NCBI GenBank assembly: GCA_016858145.1
Contig: JAEHOE010000002.1
Location: forward strand, 3,596,001 to 3,660,000
Direction: 5' to 3'
Length of the DNA: 64,000 bases
From: Edaphochlamys debaryana
Taxonomy: Eukaryota; Chlorophyta; Chlorophyceae; Chlamydomonadales
Every line of letters begins with the position of its first letter. The stretch's first letter is position 1. The notes under the pieces were generated by a model. It saw nothing but the letters and a program-made list of their open reading frames with translations. It ran no database searches and had not been told where the DNA came from. The position numbers and the translations under genes were made by a program. This document shows positions 11,301-21,249 of this stretch, piece by piece.

Positions 11301-14300
11301 GCTGCCTGGTCCTCCCCTTCAGCTCCACGTGTGAGCACCACCTGCTGCCCTTCAGCGGCGGCGCCGCCGTCGCCTGGACCTGCCCCAGCGGAGCCGGCGG
11401 CGGCGGGAGTGACGGCGACAAGGCCGAGGCCGCTGTGGCGGAGGCGGTGGCGGAGGCGGCAGAAAGGGCGGTTCTGAGGCACTCCCGCCGGCTGACGGTG
11501 AGGCATGCTGTCCTTGTCGTCCGTCAGTGTGCAGCTCGTGATGACGCACCGTGCAATCCAGCACGTCCTGCCGTCCGTACATTAGTCAACCTCTTGGCCC
11601 TGCGATTTCACCTCCGCTGCCCCCCTTTGCTTCCACCCACATCCCTGCCCATCAGGTCCAGGAGCGCATCACATGCGACGTCGCCGCCGAAGTGCTGGCG
11701 GCACTGCAGGCCCACGTCGCCGCCGCCGCCGCCGCCACCCCCGTCGACCCAAGCTCCACCAGCAGGAACGGCGGCGGCAGCGCTGCCGCCGCAGCCAGCG
11801 GCTGCGGGGTGCTGGTGCAGCTGACGGCGGAGCACACGTGCATGTGCGCCCGAGGTGCGGAGGCGCAGGGCAGCCGCACCACCACCCTGGCGGCGGCGGG
11901 GCCGGCGGCGGCGGCAGCAGGCGGCGGCGGCGCAAGGGCAGCTCTTGCCCGCGCCGTCAGGGACGCGGCCGCCGCCTCTGCCGCCGCCGACTGCCTTGGC
12001 GGTGTGGTTGGTAGGGGCGGGCCGTGGCGCAGCGGGGTTGGAGGTGCGGAGCAGGTGTGGCTGCGTGCTGGCGCTGCTGCCGAGGCCGGGGATGACGTTG
12101 CCAGCGGCTGGGGCTCGGTGGGCCCTGTGGGGAGGGGCAGTGGTGGCAGTGACGACGGCGGCGGGCCAGCGCTCCGCGGAGGCAGCTGCGTTGTTGGAGG
12201 AGGGGGAGGAGGAGGGAGCAGCGGCAGCGGCGATGCGGGCGGCAGTGACATGCTGTTTGGGGCCCCGGTGCCCCCCGGCACGCCGGCGCCGGCGCCGCCG
12301 CCGCCGTCGTCCTCACGGCTGCCCACCCCGCCGTCTGTGCTGCCGCCGCCGCCTCCACCCCCGCCGGTGCTACCCCCTCCACCTCCTCCTCCTCCTTCTC
12401 AACGTTCTCCGCCGCCGCCGCCGCCGCCACCTCCTTCACCCCCGCCGCCGCCACCACTATCGCAACCGCCGTCGCTGCCGCTATCGGCTCCAACCCCTGC
12501 CCCGCCGCCGCCGCCACCTTCGCCGCCGCCGGTCCCGAACCCCTCCACCCCGGCCTCCAACCGCCCCGCCAACCGCCAACCGCCCAGCCCCGCCGACCTG
12601 CGCTCCGCCGCCTGCCTGCGGGTCCTGGCGGGGGCCTCACTCGAGTACGGGCCCATCGGTGCCCACCTCGGGCCCCTGCTGGCCCGAGAGTCCGCCGCCA
12701 GGGGCCGCCCGCTCGCCCTCCTGGAGATGGGCCCGGGCGATGGGGCCGCGCTGAGGGCGGCCCACGCCGCCTTGGTGTCATCTGCGTCGTCTGCAATGGC
12801 TGCCGGGGCGGCACCCCCGATGGATGCACTGGACGAAGATGACGGAGAGAGGAAACGGGGCCACGAGATGGAGAGCGGCGGGTCTAGCGGCGGAGGCGGG
12901 ACAGCCCAGCAGAGTCGCCGGACAGGCGCGGCCGGGCCGGACACGTGGCTGGACCCGGACTCGCCCGTGTGGGCCCGTGTGGGCCTCTACGCAGCTGTGG
13001 AGCCGAACGGCGCACTCGCTGACGGACTGGAGGCGGCGCTGTCGCTATGTCGGACTGGGGGCGGTGGCGGTGACGAGGCCTCGGTGCTAGGCGCCGGATG
13101 CGGCGATGGCGGCGCTAGCGGTCCGCGGCAGCCGATCAAGGTGGTGGTGAGGGCCCGCCTGGGGCCCGCGCCGCCGTGGCTTGGGGATGCGCAAGCATCC
13201 GGCTCCGCCGCGGCCAGCTCTGTGGAGGCAGCGGAGGCGGCGGCGGGAGCAATGGCGCTCCTTCCGATTGAGACGGAGGGCGGGGACGGTGCGTTGACGG
13301 CGGCGGCGGCAGCAGCTGCAGCCGACGCGGAGCTGCTTGCCCTGACCGCCGACGCCATCGGCGGCGGCGGTGGGTACGACGTGGTGCTGTTCTGCCACAG
13401 CCTGTACGGCATGCGGCCGTCCAAGGCGGCTGCCGTACGGTGGGCCGCGGGCCGAATGCTGCGCCCCGGCGGCGTGGTGGTGTGCTACTTGCGGGACGGG
13501 CCCAGCGAGGCCCGGCTCCGAGCCGACCTCTTACTAACGCCCCCGCTGCCGCTGCCGCTGCCGCTGCCGCTGCCGCTGCCGCTGCCGCTGCCGCTGCCGC
13601 TGCCGCTGCCGCTGCCGCTGCCGCTGCCGCTGCCGCCGCCATCCCGCCCGCCGCCGCCACCCCAGCTGCCGACGCCCCTGCCGGTAGCACCCACTGCAGC
13701 CAGCGTATCAAGGATCGAGGCCTGGCGGCTGCCGACGCAGCGGGGGCTGCCTGCCGGTGGTGTGCTGACGCGGCAGCCGCTGCCCGGCGGTTTCGACGCC
13801 AGCGGCCTCCTGGAGCCGGGGGCCGAGGCACGCTGCGACGCTTTCCTTGAGGCGCTGTGGGGCCCACCCATCAGTCCCTTGCCCCCGGTTGCAGCTGTGG
13901 AGGGTGCTGGCCCCGGGGCCGGGCCGCCTGCGGGGGACGGAGCGCGAGGGCCGCAGATTGCGGCGGAGACAGCAGAGGTTGTGGCAGCGGAGCGACGCCC
14001 GGCATTCCGTGCCGGCTGCGTCCGCGGGGCGCCCCCCGGCCACCCGCTGGGCCCGCTGCTGCCAGCCGGATCGTGGCTGTACGACAGCCCGGGCGTGGCG
14101 CTGGTCCTCAGGCCCGGGGCTGCGGAGAACCTGGATCTGCATCTGAATCCTGGTCTGGATTCGGGAGAGGCGGCGACGGCGACAGGCGTGACAGAGCCGG
14201 CGGCTACACCAATGGCCCCACCGCAGGCGCCGCTTGCTCTGCCAGCGGCACGGCCGCGACCGGCTGCGGCCGGCTCCCCGAAACTCAAAGCGGCTGGCGA

Positions 14301-17300
14301 CATCGGCCGTGGCTTCATCGGGACCGCCCCCGCCGCCGCGCTGCTGCCGACGGCCCTGGACGAGCTGGAGGCAGAGCTGAGCCGCACCGCCGTCGCCGCC
14401 GCTGCCGCCGCTGCCACCACCACCGCCACCGCCACCGCCACCGCTACAACCGACGTGACCTCCTCTAGCCGGCCCCTGGGCCCGCGGCCGCAGCCGCAGG
14501 AGGGCTCGCAGCCCCCTCCGGCGCAGCCCGTGCTGCTGCGGCCGGGTGGTGCGGGCTACGCCGCGGCGATGGCGGGGTCCAAGGAGCGGAGCGTGAGGGA
14601 GCGGCGGCCTCTGGCGGTGGCTCTGCCCCGTAGTGAGGAGGGCGTGCAGGTGCGGTGGGGGGACCATGCGGGCCCGGGGGGTGGAGGTGGGGCATTCGAG
14701 AGGCAACGCCCACGGCACGTGCTCTGCAGCGAGGGCCCGGAGGGTGGAAGGTGTTGAGGCGGGGTAACGGAGGGGTAGCGCGACGGCCCGTGACCACCAC
14801 GACGCCCCACGCCCACACTCCACTCCCCCCCCACACCAGGTCTGTGTGCGCTGGGCGCTGGCCCACTCCGTGCCCCTCACCGTGTCGGGTGGCAGCCACA
14901 GCGCCCACTGCGCCGCGGATGGGGCCCTCATGCTGGGCCTGGGCCCGGGCCTGGGCTGGGCCCGGGCGGACCCGGTACGGCGGGTGGTGGTGGCCGGCGG
15001 CGGCGCCACTATGGGCCAGGTGGCGGCGGAGGCGGCGCGGTGGGGTCTGGCGGTGCCGACGGGAGCCAGGCCCAGGTGGGTGTGGGGGGAGGTGGAAGGT
15101 GGAAGGTGGCGAGGGGAGGGGAAGGGGTGGAGGTTGAGGAGCGGGGGCTCGCGTGAGGGGCCAGGGGAGGAGGAACTAGCCCACGCGAATGCATGATATT
15201 GCGGCCAGGGCGCCAGCGGGACTTGCGCTGCACGAGCGGAGCACCCCCCAGCCACGGTTGCCCCTCCTGACTCTGTGACCTGAGCTCAAGCGCCTGCGCC
15301 CTCCCTTTCTATGCTCCCGCCGCACGCTCTACTGTCACCGCACGCACCGCACGGCACTGCAGCGTGGGCTGCGGCCTGGTGCTCCTGGGGGGCGTGGGGC
15401 ACCTGGCTCGGGCGCATGGACTGGCGGTGGACGGCATCCTCGAGATACGGTGGGTGGGCCGGGTGGCTGGGTGGGTTGTGCGGGGTTGGTGGGTGGGTTG
15501 TGCGGGTGGTTAAGAGGTTGAGGGGGTCGAGGGGATACTGGCAATGCGGCCGGAGGTGTGCACTGCGTCCACCTGCCCCCTTCCGCCGCTCCCTCCCTCC
15601 ATCCAAAGGTTCGTGGAGCCCCGGCGCGGGCGGCTGCTGACGGCTTCGGCCTCTCGCCTGCCGGGAGCGTTTTGGGCGCTGCGGGGCGCGGGGCCCGCCT
15701 TTGGCGTCGTGACCCAGATCACCCTCGCCGCCCACCCCCTCACCCGCCTCGCCACGCTCGACCTCTGCCTGCCGCTGCCGCTGCCGTCGCCGTCGCCGTC
15801 GCCGCTGGCGCCTCTGCCACCACCGTTACCCCTGGCGGACGTAGCGGCAGCGGAGGCGGAGGCGGCGGAGCCCAGTTTCGGTGGGCATGGCGGCGGAAGC
15901 GGTAGCGGCGGGCTGCTGTCGGCCTACGCCGCCGCCAGCGCTTCGCTGCCGCGGTCCGTCTCCGCCGACGCATTCCTGTACTGGACCGGGCCGGACCGGC
16001 GGCACCACCTGGCCCTCGCCGTGTCCACCTTCGAGCTGACGCCGCCGCCACACACGCCGCCGCCGGACACATCCAAGCTACCGCTCCCACCGTCGCCGCC
16101 CAATACGGTCACGGCCGCTGGTGGACTGACCGGTGGGAACAACACCCCCGGCGACAGTGGCAGCGCCAGCGGCAGTGCCAGCAACACGTCAGGTCCCAGC
16201 GGCGCCGCCAGCACCCTGGCGGCGGCGGGCTCCCTGGCGCTGGCGGCGCAGCTCAGCGGCGCCGCCGGGCTGCCCATGGCGGCAGCGCTGGTCCGCGGGC
16301 CGGACCTGGTCGGGCCCCTCGAGCTGTACGACAGGGAGCTGTACATGAGCATGGACGCGCGTCGGGTGATGACTAAGCAGCAGCTGGAACGACTGTACGG
16401 CAGCTGCGGCGGCGCCGCCATGGCGGCGGCCGGCGGCGCCGCGGCGCGGGGCCCACCGCCCAAGTGCGGCGCGTTTAAGCGCTGCTGCTTCCTGCTTCCG
16501 CCACCACCTTTCCCACCCACCCGCCCCCAGCCACCCGCCGCTGCTGATGCTGACGCCTCGAGCGCTGCTGGCGGCGCCGCGGGCCCACCACGCCCTCACC
16601 CCACACCCACCGGAGCACCGCCTGCCGACGGCTCCTCGAGGCTGCCGGAAGCTGCGCCGCCGCACTGGCCTGCCGCCGACGCGCTGCTCCGTGTGATGGC
16701 GGCCGCTCCCAGCCCGCTGTGCTTCGTGCACCTGGTCCAATGCGGTGGCGCCGCAGCCGCCGTCGGCCCCGCCGCCTGCGCCTTCGGCTGCCGCGGCTGG
16801 GAGTGGGCGGCCGTGGTGACGGGCGTCTGGCTTCTGCCGCCGCCGCCGTCAACGCCGTCAGCAGCAAAAGCGGCGTTGGCGGGCCCCAGCGGACCGGAAA
16901 CGGGCCTGATGTACGACAGCACGGCCGCGATGGACTGGGTATACGACAGCATCCGGGCCCTCCTGCCGTACAGCGCGGGCACGTACGGGGCTGACCTGGG
17001 CCCGGCGGACCCCCGGGACGTGCAGCTGACGGTGCACGCATTTGGCGGCGGCGGCGGCGGTGGCGGCGGTGGCAGCGGCGGCAGCGGAGGTGTGGGTGAG
17101 ATTGACGGCGACGCCAGCGACGAAGGTGCGAGTGGCGAAGGCGGGTCAGCACCGTGCGCAGCGCCAAGCTTGGCGGAGGATGACGAGTTTTTGGGGGTGG
17201 GGGACTGGATGGCGGCGGTCCCGAGCTGCGGGGGTGGCAGGCGCGAGCAGCTTCAGGCCCTTGCGGTGCTCAAGCGGCGGACTGACCCCCGGGGGCTGTT

Positions 17301-17364
17301 GCTGCGTGGGGCGGTGCCGGTGCTTCAGGCGGCGGAGATGGAGGCTTGGCATGGGGGCTGTTGA
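8396..17364 (+). CDS. Trifunctional fusion: two-lobed GTP cyclohydrolase I + SAM-methyltransferase-like domain + FAD-linked (BBE-type) oxidase
   Basis: Eleven phase-compatible exons: 8396-8491, 8633-8825, 9208-9266, 9402-9461, 9774-10187, 10450-10782, 11042-11497, 11656-14649, 14840-15075, 15363-15449, 15609-17364; 2227 codons. The start ATG has a good context (AGCCATGG). Lobe 1 (1-~280) has LLRAVGEDPARAGLIETPK, RVEKAWRERLSGY and EVVGLSK but no zinc site. Lobe 2 has CEHHLLPF (~482-489) and HTCM (~597-600), the zinc Cys/His/Cys set, as in plant two-lobed GTP cyclohydrolase I. A Pro-rich linker leads to LLEMGPGDG (~893), a SAM-binding motif I, and DVVLFCHSLYGMRPS. The oxidase part has LTVSGGSHS, VPTGARPSVGCGLVL, GGVGHLARAHGLAVD and FWALRGAGPAFGVVT, ending near LKRRTDPRGLLL. 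Exon 8 encodes the cyclohydrolase end, the methyltransferase and the oxidase start in one 998-codon frame, which argues against adjacent separate genes. Intron 2 appears to use a GC donor. Confidence 0.8.
13543..13636 (+). repeat. CTGCCG hexanucleotide repeat encoding (Leu-Pro)n
   Basis: About 15 copies of CTGCCG lie in the long exon of the cyclohydrolase fusion, just after the methyltransferase-like core, and encode a Leu-Pro run. The reverse strand gives a Gly-Ser frame. The unit is a multiple of three, so length changes keep the frame. Confidence 0.9.
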
Positions 17365-17399
17365 GCAGGGCGCTAGACAGAACTGGTAGTGTGAGCGCC

Positions 17400-17661
17400 T
17401 GGAGGTGTGGGCGCCCGCGCTTGCCCCCCACGTCCCCGGCTGCCCGCTGCGTGTGTGTTTGGTGGATGACGTGCTGGCGAGTGGGGCCACCGCGGGGGCG
17501 GCGGTGGGGCTGCTCAGGCGGGGCGGGGCGGAGGTGGTGGCGGTGGGGGTGGCGGGGGAGCGGTCTGAGCACGGGGGCAGGGCGGCGCTGGCGGGGCTGG
17601 GGGTGGCACGGGTGGAGGCGCTGCTGGCGTTCTCGGGGCTGTGAGGAGGGGCAGAGGAGAA
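17400..17661 (+). pseudogene. Duplicated C-terminal piece of the phosphoribosyltransferase
   Basis: This piece starts about 36 bases after the stop of the cyclohydrolase-oxidase gene and on the same strand. It reproduces the last ~80 codons and ~20 bases of 3' flank of the phosphoribosyltransferase at about 4932-4667, in inverted orientation. By eye there are roughly a dozen mismatches in ~260 bases and no frameshift. The PRPP loop (VCLVDDVLASGATAGAA) and the stop (17642-17644) are intact. It has no upstream exons or credible start, so it is probably a relic within the 3' UTR of the neighbouring gene. Confidence 0.85.
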
Positions 17662-17914
17662 ATCGTTGCTGCCCTGCGGCTGGCAGACAGGGGGACTTGA
17701 ACACGCAAGTACGGAGGCTGGGGCACCTCGTCCAAGAATGAGAGGGACTCCGTGTTCGAACTTGGCAGTATTGAGCCTGGTGTGTCCAGACTTGAATATT
17801 CGCACATTCACCGCAGCGAAGCAGCTGTGCTCCTGTGTCCGCAACATCCTTGACTCGGCTTGCCAACTGATTTCAAACGCCGCATCCGAGCATCACCAGC
17901 CGCGCGATAGCAAT

Positions 17915-19920
17915 ATGGAGGTTTCACAAGGCGCTGGCGCTTGTTTAGTTATCACAAATGGCACAGGACACCTTTCGCGCGTCTGGCTTCCGGGCATCCT
18001 GGCTCGCGTTGCTGGCTTCCTACCGAGCAACGAGGTCGCGGTCACCCTGCGACTCGCCAACCGGGCCGCGGCAGAGCAGTTTGCCGAGCACACATGCGTG
18101 GTGCTCTCCCAGCCCGTGCCCCCAGCCGCCTTCGCAACACACTGGTCCGGCCCCGGGGCCTGCCGTGGCCTCACGCTGCCACAGCGGCGTCAGCTGCTAT
18201 GCCTCACCGTGGCCAGCGGCGTGATGGCGAACTTGGAAGTGGCTCTGGCGGCCGCGGGCTGCGTCCTAGACTGGCTGCTGCTCACGGAAGTCACGTCGGC
18301 TGCGGCCACTGCCGGCCATTTGGACGTCTGCCGCCGGCTGCTGGAGCCGGGGCCGGCACCGCAGGGGTTTGACTGGGGGCAGCTGACGCTGCGTGGCGCA
18401 GAGGCCGGTCACAAGCACATCGTGGAGTGGTGCCTAGCCTCGTCGGGAGCGAAGTGGAGCGCGTGCACACCCGTAGCCGCCCTGCGCCGGGGCCACGTGG
18501 CGCTCCACGAGTGGCTGCTGTCCATCCGTACGGCAGATGCGGATCAGCATCCGGACTGGGGTCGCATGCTGGAGGCTGCGGCAGTCGGTTGTGACCTCAC
18601 GACGCTGGCCCGGCTGTGGGCCGAGCACTCGGGGGCCCTCGACGAGGGCGGTCCCAAGCGCTGTCTGTCAGCCGCTGCTTACAGCCGCACGTCCGACTGG
18701 CAGGCCAAGGCAGAATGGCTGGAGGCGCAGGCAAGCGGGCAGGCAGGCGGGAGGGGCCATGCGTGGAGGGCGGGGCGGTCAGGACAGAAAGGAAGGGTCA
18801 GAAGGCATGGCCGTGCGAGCCTCGACCCCTGTGCATGTGCCTCCGTAACCCTTCCCTGTTTCTGAGCAAGCTGCGGGCTGAGAAGCGTTGACCTCTTTGC
18901 CCCTTTTTCGCCCGTCCCGTTCCCGCACAGGGCTGCGGCCTGTCCCTTCCTGGCCTGGACTCGGCCGGCATTGGCGCCTCGTCGCTTCCCGGGGATGAGG
19001 CTGCGCTAAGGCTTGCGTGGCTCAAGGGCCGAAAGAACGCTTTCAGCCCTTTCGCGTTGGGCCGCGCTGCGCTGGTCGGGAACCTGCCGGCCGTCAACTT
19101 CGTTTTGGGCCAAGGTGTCAGCAAGCTAGGCTTGGACGCGGCTGCCCCAGCTCTGCACGGTCACCTGCCCGTGCTCCAGGCCCTGGCGGCGGCGGGCTGC
19201 CCCACGGACCCGGAGGCGTGCGCCCAGGCGGCGGCGCGCGGCGGTCGGCTGTCCGTGATGCAGTGGCTGCTGGAGACGTTCGGGGCGGAGCGGCTGGGGG
19301 GCTGGTCGGAGCGGCTGGCGGCGGAGGGCTGTGCGTCCGGGAGCGTGGAGGTGGTGGGGTGGCTGCGTGAGCGCGGCTGCGCGTTTGCGTCCGAGGAGTG
19401 CTGGGCCCGCGCTGCCTCGTCTGGCTGCGAGGCTGCGCTGGAGCTCCTGTCTGGCTACGGCTGCCCCCAGCCGGTGAGGGGGAGTAATGGGGAGGAACGG
19501 AGGTGATGCGGTGGAGTGAGGGCTTGGAACTGCCTTTGCCGAACGTTGTAACCCCACGCTGCATAAGCTCTCCTGACTTTTACTTGCACGCGTCCCCACG
19601 CTCCCGCTCAGACCGACGGGTCCCCCTACACGGCGGCCGCACGCAACGGCGACCTCCGCACGCTGTGCGTGCTGCGCTGCCTGGGCCTGGGCTGGGGCTC
19701 GGCCGAGACCTTCGCATGCGCGGTGTGCAAGGACCTGCAGCATGCGGGCTCACCCGTGCCCGCCCTCGAGTGGCTGCTCGCTGAGGGCTGCCCGGTGGAC
19801 TGGAATGCGGCGGTGGAGGCGGCTCAGCACAGGAGAGACCCTGCGAAGGACGAGGTGCTGGGATGGTTGAGGGCCAGGCGAGGGAGCCCTGAGGACGACC
19901 GGGGCCACGCCCGCGCGTAG
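17915..19920 (+). CDS. F-box-like/ankyrin-repeat protein, copy B
   Basis: Three phase-0 exons, 17915-18730, 18931-19473 and 19612-19920, encode 555 residues. The head (SRVWLPGILARVAGFLPSNE, then LRLANRAAAEQF) is F-box-like. Ankyrin-type repeats follow: VANLEVALAAAGC-like units, the hydrophobic GRRLLEPG region, then LPVLQALAAAGCP, VEVVGWLRERGCAF and a last exon starting TDGSPYTAAARNGDLRTL. It is intact and close to copies A and C. Intron 1 starts with GCAAGC, a GC-AG intron, where copy A has GTGAGC at the same site. It lies directly after the duplicated phosphoribosyltransferase tail, just as copy A lies after the intact phosphoribosyltransferase. The molecular role is unknown; substrate recruitment or a scaffold is the family-level guess. 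Confidence 0.85.
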
Positions 19921-21249
19921 TGGCCTGTTGGGCCATGAGATACAAGCCATGGCAGCCGCGTTGAGCTGAGGTGCCCTCCGCCGCCGGCCTTAGGTCTTTG
20001 GGCAAGTCCCACGGTGACTGCTGATAAGGTTGAGAAAAGGCAGCTTACGGGATATGTCGCCCCCATATCAGTTATTATCGCCCGCGCAGTGGCAGACTGC
20101 CATTGGCTGGGTGTCGATGGGGGCCTCGTTAGATTGCAAGTGCGGGCATGTAGTGAGAGGAGAGGGTGGGGTGCGTTAGAGGGCCGTGGAGGCAGTAGCT
20201 TGTTGGGCGCGAGCCACGCCTCGGGGGCACTGGAGGTGAGCGGGTAGCGTAAGCAAGGGACCGACGGTTGGCTTTGGGGCTGCTGGTGACGTAGTAGGCG
20301 TAGCGTTAGAAAGATGAGACAAGTACGCTAGTAGAGTCTGAGTTGAGGGTGGCCCGATGGTCGGCTTGAGACGGCTGGCGACCTCTCAGGCTTGGTAGGA
20401 CGGTGGGTGGAGAAGCTTCTAAGCTATAGCCGCGTGATGGCTCTGTGGGTATGTGTTCGCAGGGGCCATGCAGCGCAGTAAGGCGCCGTGAAGACGACGA
20501 CGAGGGATACAGCCGAGGGTGGATGGTGGCAACCCATGGCCCTGGCCTGGCCGACGTCGCGGCTCCTTCCCGGACAAGTTACTCGTGTTCGTTGCCGTGG
20601 CGTGCCGCTCCAGGTAAATATCTACCACGAGTACCATTCCTCGAGATAGGTGGATGCAAGCGGCGCGTTCGGCGCGAGACGTGACGGGACGTGGCAGGGA
20701 TGGTCATGGCCAGCGTGCCCCACGCGTGCCCTGACCTGCTGACCCCGTGCCCCGTGCCCGCGTGCGTCGATGCCACGAGAACCACGGCACGGCCGCCTAT
20801 CTCCTATGCGTCAAGCACGGTGTGAACGCGACTACGTAAGAAAGCAGCGCTTGAAGGCATCGCCGATGTCGCGGCGAGACGAGCGGTCTTCCGGGTATCA
20901 CACGGGGGTAAACAGATAGCTACAGCATCATCTGGCTTGCCGCAAAGACCGTCTGGACCGTCTGAACCTCGGTGTCTGCACTGGTGGTTGCCCAACCACC
21001 TCGTGGCACGGCCTTGCCACATCAGAGCCGTGTTGACAAGAGACCGCCTACGGGCAGCTTGGCACATAGTACTCGCGACACAAGGACCTGAAAGCAAACG
21101 CAGAGGCCCGTCCGCGAGCAAACGGTGCTAGTCCAAGCCAACTGCGCTTCCTGCCCACGGGTGTCACGAACTACCCCGCGCGTGTGCCTATTGTACCCAT
21201 CACTATCAACGGAGCTGGAAAGACTAACTGTAAAAGTCATCAAGTCGGG
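19921..21249. other. Intergenic between ankyrin genes B and C
   Basis: I see no supported exon. The region holds the 3' flank of gene B, one copy of a dispersed GC-rich repeat (about 20445-20545) and the upstream region of gene C. Confidence 0.5.
20445..20545 (+). repeat. Dispersed repeat, copy 1
   Basis: The core GTGTTCGCAGGGGCCATGCA is followed by an AGGACGACGACGAGGGATACAGC-like stretch and GGGTGGATGGTGGCAACC. The same pattern recurs near 23515-23720 and 28050-28150. It has no coding potential that I can support. Confidence 0.55.

Noticed and set aside
13708..15255. 515-codon minus-strand open frame opposite the cyclohydrolase fusion
   Set aside because: It is a shadow of a GC-rich real exon: no domains, Arg/Pro/Ser-biased, and it crosses well-supported plus-strand introns.
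17690..17775. tRNA-like stretch with a GTGTTCGAAC segment
   Set aside because: No acceptor stem or D-arm pairing could be found.
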